Source of the DNA: Bacteroidota bacterium | GTDB lineage: Bacteria > Bacteroidota > Bacteroidia > AKYH767-A > OLB10 | Length of the DNA stretch: 64,000 bases | Assembly (NCBI GenBank): GCA_016721435.1 | Contig: JADKIC010000018.1 | Location: 1-64,000, forward strand | Reading direction: 5' to 3' | Shown: positions 32,715-40,873 of the stretch, piece after piece | How the letters are laid out: each line of letters opens with the position of its first letter | Position numbering within the stretch: the stretch's first letter is position 1 | Position numbers and translations under genes: made by a program | Notes under the pieces: generated by a model | The model's input: the letters and a program-made list of their open reading frames with translations, nothing else | What the model was told of the DNA's origin: nothing | The model's database searches: none

Positions 32715-34423
32715 GCCTCCTCGACTGGATTGTATTGATCGTTACGTTATTCTCTGTAATTATTTACGGTATATATAAAAGCAGGGGTCAAAAAAATCTT
32801 GAGAGCTATTTTTTAAACAATCGCTCTTTGCCCTGGTATATTGTTCTGTTTTCCATTATGGGAACACAGGCGAGTGCCATTACGTTTCTATCAGCTCCGG
32901 GGCAAGCCTATACTGATGGAATGCGTTTTGTTCAATACTATTTCGGACTGCCGCTGGCGATGATATTTATATGCATTTTCTTCATTCCTATTTACAGTAA
33001 GCTGAACATCTATACGGCGTATGAATATCTGGAAAAAAGATTTGACACCAAAACCAGATTGCTCACATCCTTTCTTTTCCTGCTTCAGAGAGGTTTATCT
33101 ACCGGTATCAGTATTTATGCTCCATCACTCATACTTTCTTCCTTATTGGGTTGGAATATTCATCTTACCAACTTATTGATGGGAGGTTTGCTCATCATTT
33201 ATACAGTAAGTGGCGGAGTTAAAGCGGTATCGTATACCCAAACGCAGCAACTCATCATTATTTTTCTTGCCATGTTCCTTTCCGGATACATGGTGGTTCA
33301 TTTACTGCCGGAGGATATGGGATTTGCAGACGCGTTAAAAATTGCAGGGGCATCCGGTAAATTAAATGTAATCACGAGCGGTTTCAATGAAAATGGCTTC
33401 AACTGGAATGACAAGTACAATATTTTCAGTGGTATTATTGGCGGATTCTTTCTCGCGCTCTCCTATTTCGGCACAGATCAATCGCAAGTTGGTCGTTACC
33501 TGACTGCAAAAAATACCAATGAAAGCAGAGCAGGATTATTGATGAACGGATTTGTCAAAATCCCTATGCAATTTTTAATTTTATTGGTGGGTGCATTGGT
33601 TTTCACCTTTTATACTTTCTATAAGAGTCCGGTCTATTTTAACACGAAAATGCTGGATTCAGCGAGAGAAGGTAGCTATGGGAACGAAATTTCAGACATT
33701 GAAACAAATTATTCTTCCTTGCAAAAATTGCAGAATGAAGTAGCTGTTAACTACCTGAATGCTGAAAAATCCGGAGACGAGATGCGTAGTTATTTCTATA
33801 AATCAAAACTTGATTCTTTAAGTATTTTAAACACAAGTCGAAGGAAGAAAGCGGCAACACTCATTCAAAAATCAAATGCCTCTGCAGATTCCAATGATAC
33901 CAATTATATTTTTCTTCACTTTGTCGTAAATAATTTACCACGAGGATTAGTCGGATTACTCATCGCTATCATATTCCTTGCCGCATGGGGTTCCATTGCC
34001 GCTGCATTGAATTCACTGGCCTCGACCTGCATGATCGACTGGCATCATCTGGCACGACCTAAGGATCGAACGGATGCCCGAAATTTGAAATTATCCAGAT
34101 ACTATACATTAGCCTGGGGGATCTTCTGCATTATTGTAGCACAATTAGCAGGAAGAATGGGCTCATTGATAGAAGCAGTGAATATTCTGGGATCTCTCTT
34201 CTACGGAACAATTCTGGGTATTTTTTCAGTAGCGCTCTTTTTGAAATCAATTGAGGGAAATCAGGTGTTTATTGCTGCACTGATTACTGAAGTATTGGTG
34301 ATAGCCATCTATTTTTCCGATACCATTTCATTTCTTTGGTTAAACCTCATCGGTTGTGCCTTTGTGATTCTGTTATCTCTCCTCTTAAAACTGATTCTTC
34401 CTAAATTTCAGGTCACCGGATAA
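32711..34423 (+). CDS. Sodium:solute symporter (SSS family)
   Basis: A 570-residue inner-membrane transporter with about 13-14 hydrophobic helices. Family features include ESYFLNNRSLPWYIVLFSIM (first helix region), GTQASAITFLSAPGQAYTDG and TVSGGVKAVSYTQTQQLIII, with DQSQVGRYLTAK later. It is predicted to import an organic solute with Na+. A polar insert of about 80 residues (317-397) interrupts the later helices. The substrate is unknown. Cotranscription with the PIG-L deacetylase suggests a sugar or amino-sugar derivative. The start overlaps the stop of the 35-residue peptide. Confidence 0.92.
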   Translation: MSLLDWIVLIVTLFSVIIYGIYKSRGQKNLESYFLNNRSLPWYIVLFSIMGTQASAITFLSAPGQAYTDGMRFVQYYFGLPLAMIFICIFFIPIYSKLNIYTAYEYLEKRFDTKTRLLTSFLFLLQRGLSTGISIYAPSLILSSLLGWNIHLTNLLMGGLLIIYTVSGGVKAVSYTQTQQLIIIFLAMFLSGYMVVHLLPEDMGFADALKIAGASGKLNVITSGFNENGFNWNDKYNIFSGIIGGFFLALSYFGTDQSQVGRYLTAKNTNESRAGLLMNGFVKIPMQFLILLVGALVFTFYTFYKSPVYFNTKMLDSAREGSYGNEISDIETNYSSLQKLQNEVAVNYLNAEKSGDEMRSYFYKSKLDSLSILNTSRRKKAATLIQKSNASADSNDTNYIFLHFVVNNLPRGLVGLLIAIIFLAAWGSIAAALNSLASTCMIDWHHLARPKDRTDARNLKLSRYYTLAWGIFCIIVAQLAGRMGSLIEAVNILGSLFYGTILGIFSVALFLKSIEGNQVFIAALITEVLVIAIYFSDTISFLWLNLIGCAFVILLSLLLKLILPKFQVTG

Positions 34424-34497
34424 AAATCGTACTTTTTTATTGGAATTCTTTGGTATTTTTCCTAAATTGGTCTCCTATAATTTACAAAATCCAAATC

Positions 34498-35043
34498 ATG
34501 AAAAGATACCTCTACGCTCTGTTAGTCGCCATGGTACTTACTACCACTTCCTGCGACAAAGATAACCCCACTGCATTTTCATTTACAAATGACTATGCAG
34601 AATTCACTATTCAGGTTAATCCTACGACAACACAAGGTAATATTGAAATGGGAACTATTGAATTCGATACCGATGTACAAGGACTTGTGTCTGATAATGG
34701 GGTAAGTATAGATAATTTGAATTCTGTAAAAATCAAAGCAGTAACTTTGACAATGATAGACAGCAATAGTACACCGTATACCTTTGATCTGACCAATAAG
34801 ATAAATGCAGAAATAGGAAATTTGAGTGGTACCGGTTTGATCGAGTTTGCAAAAAAAGATCCTGTTCCCACCGGCGGTTTAAATACAATTGACCTCGATG
34901 TTTCAGATGTAGAACTACTCAGTTATTTTAAACAATCTAAATTTAAATTCAAGTTATCCGGATTTACTACGGCACCTATAGACCATGTCTTTGAAGTCAA
35001 AATTGGGCTGACTGTGAAATTTGAAGGAGAAGTGATTAAATAA
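34498..35043 (+). CDS. Predicted lipoprotein of unknown function
   Basis: A 181-residue protein with a lipoprotein signal: MKRYLYALLVAMVLTTTSCD gives a lipobox with cysteine 19. The start at 34498 is chosen because the signal peptide begins there; the open frame extends 16 codons upstream without signal character. The mature part is beta-rich, with a repeated pattern resembling secreted beta-sandwich proteins (VKIKAVTLTMIDSN, FKLSGFTTAPIDHVFEVKIG). I do not recognise a named family. A terminator follows directly. Confidence 0.75.
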   Translation: MKRYLYALLVAMVLTTTSCDKDNPTAFSFTNDYAEFTIQVNPTTTQGNIEMGTIEFDTDVQGLVSDNGVSIDNLNSVKIKAVTLTMIDSNSTPYTFDLTNKINAEIGNLSGTGLIEFAKKDPVPTGGLNTIDLDVSDVELLSYFKQSKFKFKLSGFTTAPIDHVFEVKIGLTVKFEGEVIK

Positions 35044-35073
35044 AAAAAGGGGAGTTTTTAGCTCCCCTTTTTA
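35042..35073. terminator. Bidirectional terminator between convergent genes
   Basis: GGGGAG (35049-35054) pairs with CTCCCC (35062-35067). An A-run precedes and a T-run follows the stem, so it can end both the lipoprotein transcript and the minus-strand gene ending at 35091. Confidence 0.85.
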
Positions 35074-35090
35074 TTAAATTTTCTTTCATA

Positions 35091-35927
35091 TTATTTCAAA
35101 GTCTCGATTAACTTTTCATTCAATCGCACATAATTATCATCGCCTTGTTCTTTTGCGATGGCAATAGACTTATTTGCCGTTTCAACAGCTTCTTTCTTTA
35201 AGCCCATCTTCGCCTGACAATTCGCTTTTTGATGAACCAACCAATAGGCTTTAGGATTACCTGCAATAGCTTTGTCATACCATTCCGCAGCTAACTTCAA
35301 GTCCTTTCCATTCTCCATATAGTAATTAGCCGCAGCACCATATGGTCGGCTATCATTTACTACCAATTTCTGAATATCCTTCATAATCCGGCCATCGATA
35401 TCAGTACTGATCCCCACTGAAACCATTGTTTTATCCCACATCAATTGCAAATCACATGAATTGTTTTTAATGTTCTCCAGTTGAATCGTAAAAGTTTCTA
35501 CTTTATTACTTAATGCAGATGGCTTTACATTCATACGAACAACATCTTCCTCCTTTTTATAATCATCAGCACCTGTAGTTGTTGTGCTTTTACTGATAAT
35601 GACAACCCATTCTGTTTGACCGGGAATAGTCAATAATCCATATTTACCAGGATTCACCTTAACACCACCTATCATCACTGTGTCGCCAAAAGAAATTGTA
35701 GTTGCTGAATTTGCACCAGTTCTCCACAATGTACCAAAAGGAACAATATCCCCAAATATGGTACGATTCTTAACACCAGGGCGGGAATAAGAAATTTCAA
35801 TAGTTGATAATGCGAAATCCTGCTTCAATGTTTGTGAAGGTGAAGGAGCAGGAACTTTCAGAGATTGTGCATCAGCAACCAGGGTTGCGAACACAATGGC
35901 ACAGGAAACAAGAATAAGTTTTTTCAT
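35091..35927 (-). CDS. DUF2911 domain protein with tetratricopeptide-like C-terminus
   Basis: A 278-residue exported protein with signal peptide (MKKLILVSCAIVFATLVADA). Residues about 25-175 match DUF2911, a family common in Bacteroidota secretomes: SYSRPGVKNRTIFGDIVPFG, LWRTGANSATTISF and GKYGLLTIPG are characteristic. Residues about 195-275 are helical with a TPR-like repeat (AAEWYDKAIAGNPKAYWLVH, then KEAVETANKSIAIAK). DUF2911 has no established function. It is monocistronic, convergent with the lipoprotein gene. Confidence 0.88.
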   Translation of the reverse strand: MKKLILVSCAIVFATLVADAQSLKVPAPSPSQTLKQDFALSTIEISYSRPGVKNRTIFGDIVPFGTLWRTGANSATTISFGDTVMIGGVKVNPGKYGLLTIPGQTEWVVIISKSTTTTGADDYKKEEDVVRMNVKPSALSNKVETFTIQLENIKNNSCDLQLMWDKTMVSVGISTDIDGRIMKDIQKLVVNDSRPYGAAANYYMENGKDLKLAAEWYDKAIAGNPKAYWLVHQKANCQAKMGLKKEAVETANKSIAIAKEQGDDNYVRLNEKLIETLK

Positions 35928-36121
35928 ATTTATATGTTTTAAGAATATTTATTTTTTTACCGGTGGGCAAAGTTCCACAATTAAATTGGAAATAAGTTCA
36001 ATGCTTATAAATTAAATTATCATTGCCGCATATCAGTTAAAGTACATATTCTACTTATAGCGCACTGAATATCAACAAATTGAATTTACAGTAAAAACAC
36101 CTAGATTCGCCATACTTTAAT

Positions 36122-37342
36122 ATGTCACTCCAAAAATCACCCTTCAATCTCGTTGTTTTCGCGGCCGGACTTGGCTTTTTTATTGATGCCTTTGATCTTT
36201 TTCTCTTTAATATTTACAGGATTCCCAGTTTGAAGGACTTAGGATTAAGCGGAAAAGACCTCACCCGCACGGGTGAAAATATTTTAGCGATTCAGATGGC
36301 TGGGATGATTGTAGGAGGAATAATCACAGGAATTATTGGTGACCGGAAAGGAAGGGTATACGTTCTTTATGGATCGATCTTGTTATACTCAATTAGTAAT
36401 ATTGCGAATGCCTTTGTTGAGGATACTACTTCTTATGCAGTGATTCGATTTTTGGCCGGGGCGGGTCTTGCAGGAGAGCTTGGTGCCGGCATTACATTGG
36501 TGAGTGAATCGATGACCATTGAGCGACGAGGCTATGGAACTATTATGGTAGCGACTTTAGGAGCAATGGGTGCAGTAACTGCAGGATTAATTGGAAACAT
36601 CGTTCCCTGGAGAATCGCATTTTTCGCCGCGGGCTGTATAGGATTGCTACTTCTCCTTCTAAGAATGAGCACGATAGAACCTGAAATGTTTAGTAAGCGA
36701 ACATCAGCTGATGGCATTATGAGAGGATCCTTTCCTTTACTATTTTCCAATAGAAAACGTTCACTCACTTATTTAGCTTGTATTCTAACCGGTATTCCCA
36801 TTTGGTACAGTGTGGGACTTTTAATTACTCTTTCTCCTGAAATTGCAGCAGTAAAAAACATTGAAGGTTTACAACTGGCGACCTGCTTTATCCTTTTTCA
36901 GATTGGAATAACTGTTGGAGATTTAAGCAGTGGGATTCTAAGTCAACTTCTAAGGACCAGGAAAAAAGTGATGATCGCCTATATGCTTTTCGCTCTGGCA
37001 TCTACCCTCTTTCATTTTATTCTCATCAGTAATAGTTCCGGTATATATCTTACTTCCTTACTTATGGGAACAGGTTGCGGCTATCTTTCGGTTTTTGTGA
37101 CTGCCACAGCCGAACATTTTGGAACCAATCTCAGAGTTTTGATAACTGCTACTGTCACCAATTTTATGCGTGGTGCCGTTACATTGCTGGTTCCACTACA
37201 TCTTTGGTTAGAATCATATTTCAGAATAGATCTTATTCAAAGTCTTGCCATAACAGGAGGAATCGTCTGGAGCCTGGCATTGATCGCTGTATTTTATCTA
37301 CCTGAAACATATGGGAAAAATCTCGATTTCATTGAAGAATAA
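36122..37342 (+). CDS. Major facilitator superfamily transporter
   Basis: A 406-residue inner-membrane protein with about 12 helices. The loop between helices 2 and 3 is GDRKGRVYVLYG, the MFS signature, and the same motif region in the second half reads SQLLRTRKKVMIAYML. The N-terminus (FVVFAAGLGFFIDAFDLFLF type) resembles the sugar-phosphate/aromatic acid group. The substrate cannot be told. The next gene begins 12 bases later with a GTG start, so they may be cotranscribed. Confidence 0.88.
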   Translation: MSLQKSPFNLVVFAAGLGFFIDAFDLFLFNIYRIPSLKDLGLSGKDLTRTGENILAIQMAGMIVGGIITGIIGDRKGRVYVLYGSILLYSISNIANAFVEDTTSYAVIRFLAGAGLAGELGAGITLVSESMTIERRGYGTIMVATLGAMGAVTAGLIGNIVPWRIAFFAAGCIGLLLLLLRMSTIEPEMFSKRTSADGIMRGSFPLLFSNRKRSLTYLACILTGIPIWYSVGLLITLSPEIAAVKNIEGLQLATCFILFQIGITVGDLSSGILSQLLRTRKKVMIAYMLFALASTLFHFILISNSSGIYLTSLLMGTGCGYLSVFVTATAEHFGTNLRVLITATVTNFMRGAVTLLVPLHLWLESYFRIDLIQSLAITGGIVWSLALIAVFYLPETYGKNLDFIEE

Positions 37343-37354
37343 CTAAAACACAAG

Positions 37355-37771
37355 GTGGAAATCAATTTAAGTAAAATAGCAGACGCAGCAAGGTTTCAAC
37401 AACAAGAATTGCAAATTCTTCTCAAGAAGGTAATAGCTGCGAACGCCAAAGAATTCGACCAAATCATATTACCCATAGCAAAAGATATTTCCACCGCAAT
37501 CGACTGCCGGCTATGTGCAAATTGTTGCAAAGTTTTAGAAGCCGGAATCTCACCTGATGAATTAATAAAGTTGGCTCACTTAAAAGGACTTCCACCGGAA
37601 GATTTCGCAAATTCAGAAGTTTCAACTGAAGAAAACACGAAAATTCAGTATTTAAGTAAAAAACCATGTATCTTTCTCTCCAGTAATTTATGCACCATCT
37701 ACACATCACGACCCAATGCATGTATTTCTTTCCCTGATTTGGAAAGACCTCTTGTAAAATATAGAATATGA
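37355..37771 (+). CDS. YkgJ-family cysteine-cluster protein, interrupted by in-frame TGA
   Basis: The first 138 residues of a zinc- or iron-binding YkgJ-type protein. CRLCANCCK, then KPCIFLSSNLCTIYTSRPNAC, give the conserved cysteine set. TGA at 37769-37771 stops the frame after KYRI. The same frame continues beyond with KIIAHYGICPIVFHTVEKLK to a second TGA at 37865-37867, and this tail is the conserved end of the family. A TGG-to-TGA change (one base) would account for it. TGA is used as a normal stop elsewhere in this window, so recoding is unlikely. The start is GTG. Function of the family is unclear. Confidence 0.75.
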   Translation: MEINLSKIADAARFQQQELQILLKKVIAANAKEFDQIILPIAKDISTAIDCRLCANCCKVLEAGISPDELIKLAHLKGLPPEDFANSEVSTEENTKIQYLSKKPCIFLSSNLCTIYTSRPNACISFPDLERPLVKYRI

Positions 37772-37876
37772 AAAATTATAGCTCATTATGGAATTTGTCC
37801 GATTGTTTTTCACACGGTAGAAAAACTAAAATTACATTACGCTGTGGAGAAGCAAAAGAGAAATTGAACTAACGCC

Positions 37877-38680
37877 ATGCAAGGACTATATGAAGATTTT
37901 TATAAAAGAATGCACCATCAATTGGGTGGTGAAGCTTCTTCTCTTATAGCCTGCTTACAAGGACCTTCACCAGTAAGTATTCGAATCCATCCCGAAAAAG
38001 ACAATGGACTTTTCCGTGATGCCACAAAGGTGAGCTGGTGTTCACAAGGAAGATACTTAAAGGACAGGCCTGTTTTTACACTCGACCCTTTGTTCCATGC
38101 CGGCTGTTACTATGTGCAGGAAGCAGGGTCGATGCTTATTGAATCCATATTGAGGAATGTGATCGACGAATTGAAAACCTCTAATGTACTTGATCTCTGC
38201 GCAGCCCCTGGAGGCAAAACAACACATCTGATAAGTCTTCTCTCCAAAGACTGCAATATCATCTGCAATGAAATAATTCCCGGGCGGAATAAAATACTCA
38301 GACATAACCTTGCGAAATGGGGATATTCAAATAGTATCGTCACGCAAAATGAAGCAAAAGATATAGCGACTAGTACTGTTTTATTTGACCTTATTGTAGT
38401 AGATGCTCCTTGTAGCGGAGAAGGACTCTTTAGAAAAGATCCGGAAGCTATACGGGAATGGAGCCCGGAACAGGTGGATGTTTGTGCAGTGCGACAGACA
38501 AATATTTTAGAGGATATCATTCCCGCTCTTAAGCCGGGGGGGTACCTGCTTTATTCTACATGTACGTATGAACCTTCCGAAAATGATCAACAAATAGAAC
38601 GACTACTCCTACATCATCCTTTCATTAACATTACTCCTCCCGCACCTGAAGGAATAGTAGCAACTACTCATGGATGGTAA
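37877..38680 (+). CDS. rsmF: rRNA cytosine-C5 methyltransferase (RsmF/NOL1-NOP2-Sun family), N-terminal part
   Basis: The 267-residue fragment carries the catalytic domain: LDLCAAPGGKTTHLISLL binds SAM, and VDAPCSGEGLFRKDP holds one catalytic cysteine; the second is in YSTCTYEPSEND. The enzyme methylates C5 of cytosine in rRNA or tRNA. The frame stops at TAA 38678-38680 after HGW, but downstream in the same frame SFPHKVAVEGFTITFYNT continues the protein, as expected from homologues where FPHK..GEGF follows HG(F/W)Q. A CAA-to-TAA change fits. A frame change then occurs near 38745-38760. Reconstructed gene 37877-39200, about 440 residues. Confidence 0.82.
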   Translation: MQGLYEDFYKRMHHQLGGEASSLIACLQGPSPVSIRIHPEKDNGLFRDATKVSWCSQGRYLKDRPVFTLDPLFHAGCYYVQEAGSMLIESILRNVIDELKTSNVLDLCAAPGGKTTHLISLLSKDCNIICNEIIPGRNKILRHNLAKWGYSNSIVTQNEAKDIATSTVLFDLIVVDAPCSGEGLFRKDPEAIREWSPEQVDVCAVRQTNILEDIIPALKPGGYLLYSTCTYEPSENDQQIERLLLHHPFINITPPAPEGIVATTHGW

Positions 38681-38801
38681 TCCTTTCCTCATAAAGTTGC
38701 AGTGGAAGGTTTTACTATTACCTTTTACAATACGAGGGTACCAGCAGTAAAAAGTAAACATTGAACAAAAATTTAAAACCGATCGCTCCTTTAATAAAGG
38801 C

Positions 38802-39200
38802 TTGTGGCTGAAAGAACCGGATAAATTTGAAGTAGTTCAGCAGGAAGAATATCTGAATGCAGCTACCCCGGCTATCATCTCTCTGACAAAAGCACTAGCA
38901 AGAAAATGTTATATACGTCAATCGGGCTTACCTCTTGGACAGACCAAGGGAAATGATTTTATTCCCGCACCGGAATTAGCCATGAGTCTTCAATTAAAAA
39001 GCGACACACCCGCTTGTTCTCTTCAGCTAAAAGAGGTTTTACATTTTTTAAGAGGAGATTCCATCATAGCTGAATCTGAAATGGAAGGCTGGCATCTCAT
39101 TAACTTTGAAGGTCATGCATTAGGTTGGGCAAAGAAGATCCGACAACGATGGAATAATTACTATCCTAAAGACTGGAGAATTCGAATGGCGATTCCTTAA
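38802..39200 (+). CDS. rsmF: RsmF-like methyltransferase, C-terminal part
   Basis: This frame is open from about 38751 (reading VNIEQKFKTDRSFNKG) and lacks a real start; the TTG at 38802 is arbitrary. It encodes the RsmF C-terminal RNA-binding region, ending GHALGWAKKIRQRWNNYYPK, a typical family terminus. It is joined to the catalytic part by one frameshift in the A-rich stretch near 38747-38760. Confidence 0.75.
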   Translation: MWLKEPDKFEVVQQEEYLNAATPAIISLTKALARKCYIRQSGLPLGQTKGNDFIPAPELAMSLQLKSDTPACSLQLKEVLHFLRGDSIIAESEMEGWHLINFEGHALGWAKKIRQRWNNYYPKDWRIRMAIP

Positions 39201-39244
39201 AAATAGTTGGTTAAATACATGAATAATATATCATACCTTGCACC

Positions 39245-39637
39245 ATGAATTGGGATTTAAGTACTGCTTATAAAGTCTTGAACAAAGATCCGCATTTGAA
39301 AATCATCATTAAGGAAACCGGCAAACTCGACCATACCGGGCATAAAGATCTTTTTACTTCACTATTGAGAGCTATCGTTTCACAACAGCTTTCAACAAAG
39401 GCTGCCGATACCATCTGGAGTAGATTTATCTTACTCTTCGATCAACAGCAGCCGGTAGCGGAATCCATACTCCAATTAGACCCTGAGCTGATGCGCAGTG
39501 CAGGATTATCTTATCAGAAAGCGGGCTACCTGAAAAACATTGCCACCTTTTCGTTGGAGCAAACACTCGATTATCGCAAACTTTATAGAAAAAGTGACGA
39601 AGAACTTATCCTCTACTCTCCTCGATTAAAGGTGTAG
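39245..39637 (+). CDS. alkA: DNA-3-methyladenine glycosylase II (AlkA family), N-terminal part
   Basis: A helix-hairpin-helix base-excision glycosylase begins here: LFTSLLRAIVSQQLSTKAAD is the family signature region and LRSAGLSYQKAGYLKNIATF-like sequence precedes the hairpin. The frame is lost near 39610-39620 (CTCTACTCTCCTC), where the other frame reads LSSIKGVGRWTAEM, the HhH motif. The reconstructed gene spans 39245-39852, about 203 residues, normal for the short AlkA group of Bacteroidota. Confidence 0.83.
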   Translation: MNWDLSTAYKVLNKDPHLKIIIKETGKLDHTGHKDLFTSLLRAIVSQQLSTKAADTIWSRFILLFDQQQPVAESILQLDPELMRSAGLSYQKAGYLKNIATFSLEQTLDYRKLYRKSDEELILYSPRLKV

Positions 39638-39654
39638 GCAGATGGACGGCGGAA

Positions 39655-39852
39655 ATGCTATTGATGTTTAACCTAAACAGACCCGATATTCTTCCAGTTG
39701 ATGACATTGGCATACAACAAGCGATGATAGCGCTATATAACCTGAAAGAAGAAAGGAAGGAACTCAAACAAAAAATGATAGAGATTTCAAATACATGGAG
39801 GCCGTACAGAAGTCTGGCCGCTCGACATCTATGGAGATGGAGGGACTTTTAA
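39655..39852 (+). CDS. alkA: DNA-3-methyladenine glycosylase II, C-terminal part
   Basis: This fragment continues the glycosylase in another frame. Just upstream of the ATG at 39655 the frame reads IKGVGRWTAE, the helix-hairpin-helix, and then MLLMFNLNRPDILPVDDIGI contains the catalytic aspartate region (PVDD). The end, TWRPYRSLAARHLWRWRD, is the usual family C-terminus. It cannot start independently in a functional way. Confidence 0.78.
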   Translation: MLLMFNLNRPDILPVDDIGIQQAMIALYNLKEERKELKQKMIEISNTWRPYRSLAARHLWRWRDF

Positions 39853-39983
39853 AATTTATTTTTGTTTTATCTCTAACTTCTTATGAATGGATAAGGACTT
39901 TCGAGTGGCCTTTCTCCGCAATTATTTGTTTCACAATCAATTAATTTTGAAGAGCACATGAATTTAAAACACCAAATATTCAG

Positions 39984-39991
39984 TAAATTTG
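39984..39991 (+). promoter_or_regulatory. Candidate -7 promoter element for slyD
   Basis: TAAATTTG matches TAnnTTTG, 83 bases before the slyD ATG, in a 222-base spacer that shows no other feature. Confidence 0.35.
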
Positions 39992-40074
39992 CACCTGCCT
40001 GTAGTAGGCCATTCAACAACCCAAAGTGTCAGAAATCACATCTTGTACTCTGTCCTTTGTAAAAACTAAACACA

Positions 40075-40587
40075 ATGCAAATCGGACAGAACAAAGTAGT
40101 AACAGTGACTTATGTTTTACATAGCAGTAAGGCAGGCAGTGAAAAAAACATGGTTGAGGAAACAGGAGAAGAGAATCCACTGGTATTCCTTGTCGGTTCA
40201 GGTCAACTTATTCCTGCCTTTGAAGAAAATTTAATGGGATTAACTTCCGGCAGTCCTTTCACTTTTAATATCAATTCAGGAGAAGCGTATGGAGAGATGG
40301 AGGAAGATGCATTGGTACGTGTTCCGGACGATATGTTTAAGGTAGACGGTGTATTGGATCTGGAAGTTTTACGCATTGGCAATATGGTTCCATTGCTGGA
40401 CAGAGAAGGAAATCAACTGGTCGCAAAAATTGCAGGAATAGAAGATACTACTATTTTATTAGATTTTAACCACCCGCTCGCAGGTCAGGATTTGCATTTT
40501 AGCGGCACGGTTGTGAGCGTGAGAGAAGCCACTGCTGAGGAATTGTCGCATGGACATGCGCATCATCCGGGGATGCACGATCATTAA
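40075..40587 (+). CDS. slyD: FKBP-type peptidyl-prolyl isomerase, SlyD family
   Basis: The 170-residue protein has the SlyD arrangement: a split FKBP domain (VTVTYVLHSS, then PLVFLVGSGQLIPAFEENLM and ..FTFNINSGEAYGEM) around an insert-in-flap chaperone domain (about 70-125), and a histidine-rich tail, HGHAHHPGMHDH. SlyD speeds proline isomerisation, chaperones folding and binds nickel or zinc through its tail. It is cytoplasmic, with no signal peptide. It is monocistronic, and repeats follow. Confidence 0.92.
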   Translation: MQIGQNKVVTVTYVLHSSKAGSEKNMVEETGEENPLVFLVGSGQLIPAFEENLMGLTSGSPFTFNINSGEAYGEMEEDALVRVPDDMFKVDGVLDLEVLRIGNMVPLLDREGNQLVAKIAGIEDTTILLDFNHPLAGQDLHFSGTVVSVREATAEELSHGHAHHPGMHDH

Positions 40588-40868
40588 TTCAGAATTCAGA
40601 ATGCAGAATTCAGAATTTTGAATTTTGAATGTAGGATTCAGAATGTAGAGTTCAGAATGCAGAACCTGTTTGCTACAGGTAGATTGTGGTATGCTACAGG
40701 AAGTATAGTTTTAAGTATGAGAATGTAGGATTAGCTCGCTATAGACAAGTGCAATATTCCCGAAATCCCAATTCCGAAATCCCAATTCCGAGCGATTCCA
40801 TATTCCCAGTTACCAAGTCCCAGTTCCCAATTCCTCAATTCTGAATTCTGAATTTTGAATTCTGAATT
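40585..40868. repeat. Repeat-rich spacer with inverted AATTCAG tracts
   Basis: AATTCAG-type heptamers run from 40585 to about 40660 (with GAATGTAGGATTCAG variants) and reappear in inverse orientation at 40835-40868 (AATTCTG). Between them lie other short repeats, including two copies of AATTCCGAAATCCC-like sequence near 40762-40790. The outer tracts could pair into a large stem. The tract lies between two convergent genes and contains no gene. Confidence 0.7.
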
Positions 40869-40873
40869 AAACT

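Noticed and set aside
37769..37771. Alternative genetic code with TGA as tryptophan
   Set aside because: TGA serves as a normal stop for many intact genes here (hipB, hipA, fdhF, ftsK), so recoding across the genome is not supported.
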